Below, in pieces: positions 1 to 8,571 of a stretch of 62,569 nt of DNA (the stretch's first letter is position 1; the number at the start of each line of letters is the position of its first letter). The position numbers and the translations under genes were made by a program. The notes beneath the pieces are model-generated. The model did no database searches. It had not been told where the DNA came from and saw only the letters and a list, made by a program, of their open reading frames with translations. The stretch is from Palsa-459 sp035937595 (GTDB taxonomy: Bacteria; Actinomycetota; Acidimicrobiia; Acidimicrobiales; RAAP-2), in the NCBI GenBank assembly GCA_035937595.1, contig DASZHS010000066.1, positions 1 to 62,569 on the forward strand, in the 5' to 3' direction.

Positions 1-1
1 G

Positions 2-1456
2 GTCCCAAAAGAGCCAGCGTCTCGCCTCGCGACGTACCGGGCGAAGCGGGACCCCAAGAGGACACCAGAGCCGATGGCCTCGTCGTCACCGCCGACGGAC
101 CACGACCCCATCTTCGTCATTCAAGAGCACCACGCTCGCGCGCTGCACTGGGACTTTCGGCTCGAGCGCGACGGTGCCCTCGTCTCGTGGGCGCTGCCCA
201 AGGGGCTGCCGGTCGACCCCAAGGTCAATCACCTCGCCGTGCACGTGGAGGACCACCCCTTCGACTACAAGGACTTCGAAGGGGAGATCCCCAAGGGCGA
301 GTACGGCGCGGGGCTCGTGCGTATCTGGGATCGCGGCACCTACGAGACGGAGAAGTGGCGCCCGAACGAGGTGATGGTCGTGCTCCACGGCGAGCGGACG
401 AACGGGAGGTTCGTGCTGTTCCCGACGGGCTCGCCCGAGGACAAGGACTGGATGATCCACCGGATGGACGACGCGCCGCCCGACTTCGTGCCCTTCCCCA
501 AGCGCATCGAGCCCATGCTCGCGACGTCCGGAACGCTGCCGAGGCGATCGGACGGCTGGGCCTACGAGTTCAAGTGGGACGGCGTCCGAGCCATCGTGTA
601 CGTGGACGGCGGTCGCGTGCGCGCCCTGAGCCGCAACGGCAAGGACCTCCTCACGTCGTTCCCAGAGCTCCGACAACTCGGGTCGTTCCTCGGCTCGACG
701 AGCGCCGTCCTCGACGGCGAGATCGTCGCGCTCGACGAGACAGGGCGACCCGACTTCGGCAAGCTCCAGCGGCGCCTCCACGTCGCGTCGTCCTCGACCG
801 CGGCGAAGCGGGCGAAGGAGTCCCCGGTGAGCTACCTCGTCTTCGACGTGCTGTACCTCGTGGGCAGGTCCACGGTCGAGCTCAGCTACGACGAGCGTCG
901 CCACCTGCTCGAGGCGCTCCAGCTCGCCGGCGACACGTTCGCGACCCCGCCGTCCTTCTCCGACGTCCCTGGTCGCGACCTGCTGGCGGTCTCGCTCGAG
1001 CGCGGGCTCGAGGGCGTCGTCGCCAAGCGACGGGACTCCCCCTACACGCCAGGTCAGCGCACCAGCCAGTGGATCAAGGTGAAGAACGTGCGCACCCAGG
1101 AGGCCGTCATCGGCGGATGGACCGAGGGGAGGGGCGAGCTCGCCGGCACGCTGGGGGCAGTGCTGCTCGGGATCCACGACGGGGACGGCCTCACCTACGT
1201 CGGGAAGGTCGGCACGGGCTTCAGCGACCAGGCTCGCGCCGAGCTGCTGACGGACCTGCAGGGTCTCGCCCAGGACGACTCCCCCTTCACGTCGGTCCTC
1301 TCGCGGTCCGAGACCGCGCTCGCGCACTTCGTCCGGCCCGTGCTGGTCGGAGAGGTGCAGTACACCGAGTGGACCCACGACGGGCACCTCCGACACCCGT
1401 CGTGGCGCGGGCTGCGAGCGGACAAGGAGCCACGCGAGGTCGTCCGTGAGCCCTGA
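2..1456 (+). CDS. ligD: LigD-type phosphoesterase-ATP-dependent DNA ligase, 5' partial
   Basis: This enzyme seals DNA ends in bacterial non-homologous end joining. The reading frame is open to the left edge, and the residues before the first ATG (position 74) include YRAKRD and TPEP, the usual opening of the LigD phosphoesterase domain. The gene therefore starts outside the window. The phosphoesterase part keeps both His of the HxxxxxH pair, the following D and R (HWDFR), and the later H and Y (DHPFDY). The ligase part has the adenylation lysine motif EFKWDGVR, DGEIVALDE, EGVVAKR and WIKVKN, then an OB-fold. The polymerase domain of classical LigD is absent here and lies in the next gene, which overlaps this one by 11 bases. 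Confidence 0.93.
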   Translation, partial: VPKEPASRLATYRAKRDPKRTPEPMASSSPPTDHDPIFVIQEHHARALHWDFRLERDGALVSWALPKGLPVDPKVNHLAVHVEDHPFDYKDFEGEIPKGEYGAGLVRIWDRGTYETEKWRPNEVMVVLHGERTNGRFVLFPTGSPEDKDWMIHRMDDAPPDFVPFPKRIEPMLATSGTLPRRSDGWAYEFKWDGVRAIVYVDGGRVRALSRNGKDLLTSFPELRQLGSFLGSTSAVLDGEIVALDETGRPDFGKLQRRLHVASSSTAAKRAKESPVSYLVFDVLYLVGRSTVELSYDERRHLLEALQLAGDTFATPPSFSDVPGRDLLAVSLERGLEGVVAKRRDSPYTPGQRTSQWIKVKNVRTQEAVIGGWTEGRGELAGTLGAVLLGIHDGDGLTYVGKVGTGFSDQARAELLTDLQGLAQDDSPFTSVLSRSETALAHFVRPVLVGEVQYTEWTHDGHLRHPSWRGLRADKEPREVVREP

Positions 1457-2357
1457 GACGGTGCAGGTCGACGTCGACGGTCGTGCGCTCACGGTCTCCA
1501 ACCTCGGCAAGGTCCTCTACCCCGAGACCGGGTTCACGAAGGGCGACGTGCTCGACTACTACGCCCGCGTCGCCGACGTCATGCTCCCCCACGTCTGGGA
1601 CCGGCCGGTCACCTTCAAGCGCTTCCCCAATGGCGTCGAGGGATCGTCGTTCTTCGAGAAGCACATCCCGTCCCACGCACCGCCGTGGGTCCACCGCGCG
1701 ACGGTGCCCAGACGCCCCAACTCCAAGGCCCCCGGCGACGTCATCGAGTACGCCGTGATCGCGGACCGACCCACGCTCATCTGGGCGGCGAACCTCGCGG
1801 CGCTCGAGTTCCACGTCCCGCAGTGGCAGGTCGGTGACGGGACGGACCTGCCCAACCCCGCGGACCTCATGGTGTTCGACCTCGATCCTGGTCCCGGGAC
1901 CACCATCGTCGAGTGCTGCACGGTCGCCGGGTGGCTCGCCGAGGAGATCGGGAGGGACGGTGTCGCGGCCAAGACCTCGGGGTCAAAGGGGCTGCAGCTC
2001 TACCTTCGGCTCGCCAGTGCCGTGGACTCGAACGAGCTCGCCCACGAGCTTGCGCGCAAGCTCGAGCGTGACCACCCCGACGCGGTCGTCTCCAACATGA
2101 AGAAGGACCTGCGCACGAACAAGGTGCTCATTGACTGGAGCCAGAACAACCCGGTGAAGACGACCATCGCGGTCTACTCCCTGCGAGCCCGACCACGACC
2201 GACCGTCTCGACGCCCGTGACCTGGGAGGAGATCGACGCCTGTGCGAACGGGGGAAGCCCCGAGACCATGGAGTTCCTCGCCGCAGACGTCGTCGATCGC
2301 GTCGAGCGGCACGGCGACCTGTTCGCCGCCGTCCTTGAGGACGGCGCCGGGAACTAG
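1446..2357 (+). CDS. LigD-type primase-polymerase (stand-alone Pol domain)
   Basis: This is the archaeo-eukaryotic-primase-like polymerase that fills gaps with ribo- or deoxynucleotides during end joining. The protein is 303 residues, the usual size of an isolated LigD Pol domain. The metal-binding pair is in MVFDLDPG (D145 and D147), and a later carboxylate lies in VLIDWSQN. The segment SGSKGLQ carries Gln where some characterised members have His. It starts with GTG inside the end of the ligase gene, which implies translational coupling. Its TAG stop overlaps the Ku stop on the other strand in the bases CTAG, so the two units converge with no spacer. Confidence 0.92.
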   Translation: MSPETVQVDVDGRALTVSNLGKVLYPETGFTKGDVLDYYARVADVMLPHVWDRPVTFKRFPNGVEGSSFFEKHIPSHAPPWVHRATVPRRPNSKAPGDVIEYAVIADRPTLIWAANLAALEFHVPQWQVGDGTDLPNPADLMVFDLDPGPGTTIVECCTVAGWLAEEIGRDGVAAKTSGSKGLQLYLRLASAVDSNELAHELARKLERDHPDAVVSNMKKDLRTNKVLIDWSQNNPVKTTIAVYSLRARPRPTVSTPVTWEEIDACANGGSPETMEFLAADVVDRVERHGDLFAAVLEDGAGN

Positions 2358-3367
2358 CTACGCGACGCCTGCTTGCGGCCGGACTCCGTGGCCGCCTCCT
2401 CGTCCTCGAGGAGCTGCTCCAGCTCGGCCTTCGTCGCCTTCGAGCTCACCTTGATTCCCAGCTCCTTCGCCTGGCGGAGCAGGTCCGCCTTCGTCGGCGG
2501 GAGCGCGACGCGCCCGACGTGTCGCGTCGCCACCACTGAACGCGCGGCCACGCGGTCCTCCGCGGGCTCGGGCGCCCTCGCGGTGACGCGTCCGGTGCGG
2601 GAGATCGACGCCTCGAGCGCCGCCATCAGGTCCACCACGTTGGACTTCGGCGTCTCGGACTCGAAGACGATCGCCTTGCCCTCCCGCTTGCGCTCGATGA
2701 GCTCCTCGATGCGGTCGCGGTAGGTGTTCTTGTAGCGGGTCGGGTCCCACTCGGTCGTGAGCATGTCGATGAGCTGGCGTGCGATGTCGACCTCGCGGTC
2801 CTGGAACTCGACGTCGCTCGGGGGCAACGTCTCGAGCTCTGCTCGGGCATCACGGATCTCGGACTCGAAGTACATGGTCTCGAGGATGAGGACGTCGTCA
2901 GCAGGACGCACCGCGACGAGGTGCTCCTTGTCCCGGAGCACGACGGTGGCGACGCCGACCTTGTTGGCGTCGCGCATGGCCTGACGGAGGAGGGCGTAGG
3001 CGCGATCCGCTCCCTTGCCCTTTGGCGCGAGGTAGTAGGTCTGGCGGAAGTACTTGGGGTCGATCTCGTCGAGATCGACGAAGTCGCTGATCTCGATCGT
3101 GTCGGACTTGCCCGGTGCCGCCTCTTTGAGCTCCTCCTTCGTGACCACGACGTACTCTCCGCTCGAGACCTCGTAGCCGTTCACGATGTCACTGAGCTCG
3201 AGCTCCTCGCCGGACACCTCGTCGACCTTCTTGTACCGCACGCGGTGCGACGTGCCCTTGTGGAGCTGGTTGAAATGCACGGTCTGATCTGCCGTGGCGG
3301 AGTACATCCCGACCGGGACGTTGACCAAGCCGAAGCTCAGGAAACCTGTCCACATTGCGCGGGCCAT
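2354..3367 (-). CDS. ku: Ku DNA end-binding protein with SAP-like tail
   Basis: Ku is a homodimeric ring that loads on double-strand breaks and recruits LigD. The 337-residue protein opens with the family signature MARAMWTGFLSFGLVNVPVG and has the core through about residue 250. After a linker, residues about 289-322 (starting LPPTKADLLRQAKELG) resemble a SAP/Rho-N type helix-extended-helix DNA-binding motif. Many bacterial Ku proteins have a lysine-rich tail there instead. A strong AAGGAGG ribosome site lies 6 bases before the ATG. The gene converges on the polymerase gene, so all three end-joining parts sit together. Confidence 0.95.
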   Translation of the reverse strand: MARAMWTGFLSFGLVNVPVGMYSATADQTVHFNQLHKGTSHRVRYKKVDEVSGEELELSDIVNGYEVSSGEYVVVTKEELKEAAPGKSDTIEISDFVDLDEIDPKYFRQTYYLAPKGKGADRAYALLRQAMRDANKVGVATVVLRDKEHLVAVRPADDVLILETMYFESEIRDARAELETLPPSDVEFQDREVDIARQLIDMLTTEWDPTRYKNTYRDRIEELIERKREGKAIVFESETPKSNVVDLMAALEASISRTGRVTARAPEPAEDRVAARSVVATRHVGRVALPPTKADLLRQAKELGIKVSSKATKAELEQLLEDEEAATESGRKQASRS

Positions 3368-3441
3368 TGCTGGCCTCCTTCCCGACCGGGGAAACCTACC
3401 CGACCAGGGTGGTACTTGAACAGGTCGCCGATCGAATTAGC

Positions 3442-3462
3442 TGTGGATTATGAGTGTCCACA
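3442..3462. promoter_or_regulatory. Inverted repeat upstream of ku
   Basis: TGTGGA and TCCACA form a 6-bp inverted repeat with a 9-base AT-rich spacer, about 75 bases upstream of the ku start and about 73 bases beyond the 3' end of the dioxygenase gene. This could be an operator for ku, but no matching regulator is visible and the arms are short. Confidence 0.25.
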
Positions 3463-3534
3463 CATCGTAACGCCGGTGCCCCACGTGCACGCGCTCTTCC
3501 GAGGAGCGGCGCCACTGCGGCGAGGCGAGTGTCC

Positions 3535-4308
3535 TCAGCCCTTCCCGTGGTTCGCCTTGGTGTTGACGGAGAACGTGATCGAGCCGCGGAGGCCCCGGCG
3601 CGGCGACCCGGTCACGTCGAGCATCGATCGCGCGCCGTGCTCCGAGACGTAGAACTGATCCTGGGCGTTCGTGACGTAGGCGTTCCGGTTCGAGGTGTAA
3701 GGGGGGACCTTCGCGACCGCGTCGTTGATCTGCTGAGGGAAGAAGATCTGACCGACGTGCACGACGCGACCGCCGCGGAATCGGTGCGCGTCGTGTGCCT
3801 CCTTGATGATCGCCTTCACGTGGATGTGCTGACAACGTCCCGGGTACCAGCCGGGAAAGATGGTCCGGAATCGAGCGCGTCCGCCGGGGCCGGTGACCTG
3901 CGCGCCGCGCAGGTACGTGGTCCCGGTCGTGCCCTCGCTGGCCTCATCGGAGTACCTTCCCGCGGCGTTCGCCTGCCAGATCGACAGCACCGCACCCAGC
4001 AGCGGGCGACAGGTCACCTCGTCGATCACCACGATCGACAGGTCGAGGTCCACCCCCTTCTGCCGGTCGGTCACGTCACCGCGGAGCAGGTCGTACTCGA
4101 CGTAGAACGGGCCAACGATCTGCTCGGGCGTGAGCGATGGGCACGTGCTCGCGTGACGGGAGCCGTGCGCCCCGCGAGCCGCCCCCGCGCCCGTGACCTC
4201 GCCCAGCGAGACGGCGACGCCAGCAGCCGCGCCCCCGAGCGCGGCGAGGGTCGCTCTGCGAGAGAGCGAGTGGCTCCCGGGAGCTCGGTCGTCCACCGCG
4301 TCGGTCAT
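3535..4308 (-). CDS. Tat-exported intradiol ring-cleavage dioxygenase
   Basis: Members of the protocatechuate/catechol dioxygenase fold use non-haem Fe(III) to open catechol rings between the two hydroxyls. The four iron ligands are recognisable: Tyr in GRYSDEA, Tyr in GWYPGR, and the two His of QHIHVK. The N terminus has a twin-arginine export motif (SRRATL) followed by an Ala/Gly-rich hydrophobic stretch, so the enzyme is probably folded in the cytoplasm and exported. The length, 257 residues, is normal for this secreted single-subunit subgroup. No other aromatic catabolism gene is nearby. The substrate is unknown. Confidence 0.85.
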   Translation of the reverse strand: MTDAVDDRAPGSHSLSRRATLAALGGAAAGVAVSLGEVTGAGAARGAHGSRHASTCPSLTPEQIVGPFYVEYDLLRGDVTDRQKGVDLDLSIVVIDEVTCRPLLGAVLSIWQANAAGRYSDEASEGTTGTTYLRGAQVTGPGGRARFRTIFPGWYPGRCQHIHVKAIIKEAHDAHRFRGGRVVHVGQIFFPQQINDAVAKVPPYTSNRNAYVTNAQDQFYVSEHGARSMLDVTGSPRRGLRGSITFSVNTKANHGKG

Positions 4309-4452
4309 GTGCCTCCTCGTCGCATCAGCGTACGACCTCAGTCGATCCGCCGATGCTCTCGCGACGACCGCCGGCGACCCAGGACCCGCGCCGCGTCGCA
4401 GCGAGTGGACCGTGAAACGACGTGGTCGGCTTGCGCGCGCCAGTGGGTGCGC

Positions 4453-5103
4453 TCAGTCGTCCATCCAGATGGCGAGGTCGACCTCGTTCCCCTCGGGATC
4501 CGCCAGCGTCCACCAGTGCGGCGCGTTGTCGTACACGACCCGGCCGCCTGCCCGGATCCCAGCCTGTATGCGCGACTCCACGAGGTCCGGCGCGACGTAC
4601 ACGTCGACGTGGATGCGATTTCGTTCCGTCCGCGGCGGGTCCATCCGGTGGAACGACAGCGTCGGACCTCGTCGAAGCGGATCCAGCACGTCCCCCTCGC
4701 CGACCTCCGCATACCCGAGGACCGCGCTCCAGAACGGGCGCACGAGCTCGATGTCCGCGGCGGCGATCGAGAGCTGCACGTGTTGTGCGGCTGCAGGATC
4801 GGCCACCGCCCCGTGCTCTCGGGCGATGATCGAGATCGCTTGAGCCAGCGCAGCGTCCCTGCGGCTCAAGCCCTCCCACGCACCGCTGAAGAGGCGCACC
4901 GTGACGCCATCGTGGCGGAGATCGATGTCGCCAGGGTGCGCTGACGCGCTCATGAGCTCGCCGATGGCACGGGCGAGGGCGACCGCGCTGGTGAACGTCC
5001 TCGTACTGAAGTGAGCGACCGCCCACCCACCGCCCCACAGGGCGCGCCAGTCTGCGACGCCGGGTGCGGCGAGGAACCCAGATCCGCTGAGGTGATCGTC
5101 CAC
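4453..5103 (-). CDS. Pterin-dehydratase-like/VOC fusion protein
   Basis: The N-terminal ~95 residues resemble 4a-hydroxytetrahydrobiopterin dehydratase (HPGDIDLRHDGVTVRL, then GLSRRDAALAQAI). The C-terminal ~115 residues are a vicinal-oxygen-chelate (glyoxalase-like) module ending in WTLADPEGNEVDLAIW. This two-domain arrangement is known in actinobacteria. The usual HHP and TH catalytic histidines of the dehydratase are reduced here to a single HP, and the second site reads SG, so dehydratase activity is doubtful. I chose GTG 5103 because the homologous core begins right after it. The frame stays open to a GTG at 5193. No clear ribosome site is seen. Confidence 0.7.
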   Translation of the reverse strand: MDDHLSGSGFLAAPGVADWRALWGGGWAVAHFSTRTFTSAVALARAIGELMSASAHPGDIDLRHDGVTVRLFSGAWEGLSRRDAALAQAISIIAREHGAVADPAAAQHVQLSIAAADIELVRPFWSAVLGYAEVGEGDVLDPLRRGPTLSFHRMDPPRTERNRIHVDVYVAPDLVESRIQAGIRAGGRVVYDNAPHWWTLADPEGNEVDLAIWMDD

Positions 5104-5214
5104 CCACTCAGTGTTGCTGGGTTCTGATCGACGATCCACCGTCGCGCACCGTTCATGGTGGTCCGGCCAGCGCCGGGACGAGCCCGACGGCACAGACCTC
5201 GCTGACCGGAAGGT

Positions 5215-5499
5215 TCAGACCGGGTGGAACTCGACCATGTAGAGCATCGTGTCGTCGTCGATCGGCCCCGCGTGCGCGGCTCGGCACCGCAGCGACTCGC
5301 GGTCGGACTCCCCAGCCCGTCGAACGTCCGCCTTCGTGATCGCGTGGAACGGAATGAGGCGGACGTCGTCCACCTCGATGGAGCCAGATCCAACCTGGTA
5401 CCGCGAGCCGACCTTGGCGTGCGGCCGCTGCCAGAGGCGGAACGAGACGGTGATCCTCCCGCTCGCGACGCCCTCGCGGAGCTCCTTGCTGAACTGCAC
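5215..5499 (-). CDS. ASCH domain protein
   Basis: A small PUA-like ASCH fold, predicted to bind RNA or act on nucleosides. The sequence runs QFSKELREGVASGRITVSFR, then GSRYQVGSGSIEVDDV, then a Y/FHP end, which is the ordinary family pattern. GTG 5499 puts the start at the usual family N terminus. An upstream ATG at 5577 would add 26 residues with no family match. The gene stands alone between the VOC fusion and the DUF1801 gene, all on the minus strand. The biological role is not known. Confidence 0.75.
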   Translation of the reverse strand: MQFSKELREGVASGRITVSFRLWQRPHAKVGSRYQVGSGSIEVDDVRLIPFHAITKADVRRAGESDRESLRCRAAHAGPIDDDTMLYMVEFHPV

Positions 5500-5608
5500 A
5501 GGACGGAGCGTACGGTTCGCGCGTCCGTTCTGTCGGGCTCCCACCAGAATTGATGGCGCCCCGACCGGCCTCGGCATCGAAGCGCGCGTCGCGCTCGCGT
5601 TGACGCGT

Positions 5609-5992
5609 CTACCTGCGGCTGGCCGTGTTCACGCGGACGGCGGCGCGGATGAGCGCCCGCAGCGCCCGCGGGTTGACGGGGTCACCTTCATGGAAGTCGA
5701 TGGCACGCCGGACGTTGCCCTCCAGACTGGCGTTGAACAAGCCGGAAGGATCCTTCAGCGAGGCGCCCTTGGCGAAGGTCATCTTCACGACGCCCTTGTA
5801 GGTCTCACCGGTGCAGATCAGTCCGTCGTGGTACCACGTCGGAACGCCTCGCCACTTCCAGTCCTCGACGACGTCGGGGTCGGCCTCCTTGATCAAGGCG
5901 CGGATGCGGGAGAGGGTCTCGCCGCGCCAGTCGTCCAGCTCCTCGATCCTCGCGTCGATCAACTCCGACGGCGCACCGCCCTTCTTCGCCAC
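5609..5992 (-). CDS. DUF1801 (YdhG-like) protein
   Basis: A 127-residue cytoplasmic protein of the DUF1801/YdhG family. Characteristic parts are the opening helix ELDDWRGETLSRIRALIKEA, then EDWKWRGVPTWYHDG, KMTFAKGASL, and the closing LIRAAVRVN. GTG 5992 gives the usual length. A GTG 15 bases upstream (6007) is also possible. Family members are often stress-associated in actinobacteria and Bacillus, but no biochemical role is established. Its nearest neighbours are single genes, so context gives no hint. Confidence 0.8.
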   Translation of the reverse strand: MAKKGGAPSELIDARIEELDDWRGETLSRIRALIKEADPDVVEDWKWRGVPTWYHDGLICTGETYKGVVKMTFAKGASLKDPSGLFNASLEGNVRRAIDFHEGDPVNPRALRALIRAAVRVNTASRR

Positions 5993-6150
5993 GCCCCTAG
6001 ATACCACACCTGTTCAGGGTGCCTCCCGGACCGATGCGTCGTCGCTGCGGACCCTGGTTCGAGTCGACGTCCTGCGAGGGAACATGTGGGGCCGGGCCGC
6101 ACGCGTCGGCCGTGGAGCCCCGCGTCCGTGCGACCTGGCGCCCACCACGC

Positions 6151-6627
6151 TCAAGCGTTCTGGATGACGGTGAAACCCGCGACACCGTTGCCGGTGACGC
6201 TCGAGCCGGAGTCACCAGAGAACGTGTACAGCCGGTGCTTCTTGTAGGTGACCTGCAGGTGCTTGCCTACCTTGACGGTGCCGAGCCCCGTCAAGCCCTT
6301 TGGACCCTTCGGAATCGTCTTGCCCTTGGGCATGAACAGCGGTGGCCATGCCGACAGGCACGCGCCCGTGCAGCTCTTCGCGGTGTACAACGTCGCACCC
6401 ACACCGACCGTGTTGGTCAGCACCTTCTTGAAGCCACCGCGTGATGCGGAGATCTTGACGACGACCGCCGAGGTGCCGGAGTGCGCGACCACTCGGGCCG
6501 ATGCCGCTCCGGCTGACGCTGCCGGCAGCACGCCGAGGGCCGCGATCGAGGCGCACAAAGCACCGGCTCGGAGACCGGACCGGACTCGACTTCTCGGGCG
6601 ATCAAACCTCTTCGGGACAGCTCCCAC
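6151..6627 (-). CDS. Secreted repeat (COG4315/PF03640-like) protein
   Basis: An exported protein of 158 residues. It has a basic start, a hydrophobic signal segment (about residues 20-42) with an Ala-rich cleavage region, then two copies of the secreted-repeat motif. The first contains TLYTAKSCTGACLSAWPPL, with the CxxxC pair, and the second YKKHRLYTFSGDS. Homologues are cell-surface or lipoprotein-like, but no lipobox Cys is seen here. A GGAAGGAG ribosome site precedes the GTG start by about 6 bases. The function is unknown; a role in redox or electron transfer has been suggested for relatives. Confidence 0.8.
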   Translation of the reverse strand: MGAVPKRFDRPRSRVRSGLRAGALCASIAALGVLPAASAGAASARVVAHSGTSAVVVKISASRGGFKKVLTNTVGVGATLYTAKSCTGACLSAWPPLFMPKGKTIPKGPKGLTGLGTVKVGKHLQVTYKKHRLYTFSGDSGSSVTGNGVAGFTVIQNA

Positions 6628-6826
6628 TGATGTCTCCTTCCGCGGGTGAGGACGAACTACACCTGTACTACTCGCTGGTGGCCGGGCGCGTTCACCCGAA
6701 TCTGGGCATCGCGAGCCGGGCGCTCATCCCCAGCGTCGACGCGCTGGGGCAGCGCGACCTTCCGACGGACCGCGCTCGTCCGCAGGGCACCACTACGGCC
6801 CTGTTGCCCGAGGGCACCGGCTCGGG

Positions 6827-7195
6827 CTAGTCGGGAATCTGGCTCGAGATGCAGAACGGGTGGCCGGCGGGATCGAGCAGGACGCGCCACCGTGACGGCT
6901 CCGGCTGCTCGTCCGCGACCCGCGCTCCCTTAGCGACGGCGAGGGCCTGCGCCGTGTCGAGATCCGCAGCCGCGAGGTCGAGGTGGATCTGTTTTGGAGG
7001 ACTCCCTGTCGGCCACGCCGGCGGCTGGTACCCCGCCACCCGCACCGTCGACAGCCACACGTTGGCGAGCCTGACCGCGACGAAGTCGTCGCTCTCAAAG
7101 GCGACCTCGCCGCCCAGCAGCTCGGCCCAGAAGCGGGCGAGCGCCGCGGGGTCGTCGCAGTCAAGCGACACCGATCCAAGTTTGAGGGTATCCAT
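6827..7195 (-). CDS. VOC family (glyoxalase-like) protein
   Basis: A 122-residue single-module VOC protein. It opens with KLGSVSLDCDDPAALARFWA, has QIHLDLAAADLD as the metal-strand region, and ends with LLDPAGHPFCI. This subgroup is widespread in actinobacteria and includes proteins with glyoxalase-like, drug-binding and unknown functions. The substrate cannot be read from the sequence. It is monocistronic between the secreted protein gene and the esterase gene. Confidence 0.82.
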   Translation of the reverse strand: MDTLKLGSVSLDCDDPAALARFWAELLGGEVAFESDDFVAVRLANVWLSTVRVAGYQPPAWPTGSPPKQIHLDLAAADLDTAQALAVAKGARVADEQPEPSRWRVLLDPAGHPFCISSQIPD

Positions 7196-7372
7196 GGCGG
7201 GACTCTGTCAGCCCGGTGAGACATGCGTTCGCGCGACCGCCAACGATGGCCTCGGTGCAGCGCCGGTCGGTCGCTCGCCACGGGCGACCGGACGCTCGGC
7301 GCAGCGGGCATGAGGTCGCCGGGGGACCGAGCCCTCCTCGCGACGTGAGATCGATCCGTCGGGTGACGGCGG

Positions 7373-8404
7373 TCAGTCCTTGCAGAAGGCGGCGATGTCC
7401 CGAGCCGTGTCACGACTGACGTCGGGGCACACCGACGGGATGAGCTCGTTCGCGTGGACCGTGCCCATCATCTGGCGACACCGCGCGGCGACGCCGTTGC
7501 GCACCAGGAGGCGGTAGAAGTCGATCCCCTCGTCACGCAGCGGGTCGCACTCGTTCACGTTGATCACCGTGGGAACCAGCCCTCGGACGTCCTCGTCGGA
7601 GGCGAAGCCGGGCCATGCGAGCGGATCCTGGGCGTCGAACGCCTCGATGCCGTACCCCATCGGCCCACGGTTGCCGTCAAGGGTGATGAAGATGCCGTTG
7701 TTCTCCGTCGAGGACGGGAAGCGCTCCTGCGGCCAGAACCCGGCGATGTAGGGCGCCAGCGCATAGAGCCCTTTGGCGAGCGGGAGGCGCCCCTCGCGCT
7801 TGAGCTTCATCCCCAGCGCGAGGGTCAGGTTCCCGCCGCCGCTCTCCCCCGCGACCACGACGCGCGAGGGATCGATCCCGAGCTCGCTCGCGTGTTCGTG
7901 GACCCAGGCGAGCCCGCTCGCGCAGTCGTTGAGGCCCCCCGGGTACGGCGCCAGCTCGGGGACCGACGACGCCGAGATCGAGTTTCGAAAGTCGATCATC
8001 GCGACCGCGACGCCCTCGCGGGCGATCAGGCGACCCCAGGTTCGGTAGTTGCCGTAGTAGCAGGACATGGTGGCCATGCCGCCGCCGTGGATGTAGTACA
8101 CGCAGCCAACCACCTCGTCGGTGTCCGGCCGGATGAACTGAAGGTTCACCGTGTTGCCGTCGGGCGCAGAGGTGAGCTGGTAGTCCGCGAACCGCAGCCC
8201 GTCACGTGGAGCGATCGTCTCGTCGTCGAGCGCCTCGCAGAGCTCCCGGAACACCTCGCGAAGCGCGAGGCCCTCCTCGGAGTTCGCCGTGGCGAGGAGC
8301 ACCTCGCGACTCTCGACGTCGCCCTCGGGCGCGGAGGCCGGCAGTGCGGCGAGGAACGCCCGCGCCCTCGGGTCCAGGCGCTCGTCCTTCTCTGGGTCGT
8401 ACAT
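7373..8404 (-). CDS. Alpha/beta hydrolase (HSL-type esterase/lipase)
   Basis: A carboxylic-ester hydrolase of the hormone-sensitive-lipase class. The oxyanion-hole motif is HGGGM (about residue 120) and the nucleophile elbow is GESGGGN. The acid lies in the VNECDPLRDEG stretch, and a His follows in TVHANEL. The length, 343 residues, fits this family. A GGGAGG ribosome site lies 6 bases before the ATG. It could act on phenolic or fatty esters. The neighbours do not specify a pathway. Confidence 0.88.
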   Translation of the reverse strand: MYDPEKDERLDPRARAFLAALPASAPEGDVESREVLLATANSEEGLALREVFRELCEALDDETIAPRDGLRFADYQLTSAPDGNTVNLQFIRPDTDEVVGCVYYIHGGGMATMSCYYGNYRTWGRLIAREGVAVAMIDFRNSISASSVPELAPYPGGLNDCASGLAWVHEHASELGIDPSRVVVAGESGGGNLTLALGMKLKREGRLPLAKGLYALAPYIAGFWPQERFPSSTENNGIFITLDGNRGPMGYGIEAFDAQDPLAWPGFASDEDVRGLVPTVINVNECDPLRDEGIDFYRLLVRNGVAARCRQMMGTVHANELIPSVCPDVSRDTARDIAAFCKD

Positions 8405-8571
8405 GGCCGCCTCCCTCAGGATCGCACGAGGATACGCGTCATCGGCGACCGGCCAGGTGAACGACCGCCGCGATGGATGCTGGCCTCACGCGCCTCGCGG
8501 CGCGGCACGCGTGCCGGCGCCCTATTCACCTGACAGGCTGGCCCCAGACCTGTCGCGAATTGGAGGACCTC

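Noticed and set aside
86..1510. Long minus-strand open frame of 474 codons over the ligase gene
   Set aside because: It is the mirror of a gene with clear ligase motifs; long antisense frames are expected at this GC content.
6051..6080. GGTTCGAGTC resembling a tRNA T-loop
   Set aside because: Neither flank can form the 5-bp T stem and no acceptor or anticodon arm is found around it.
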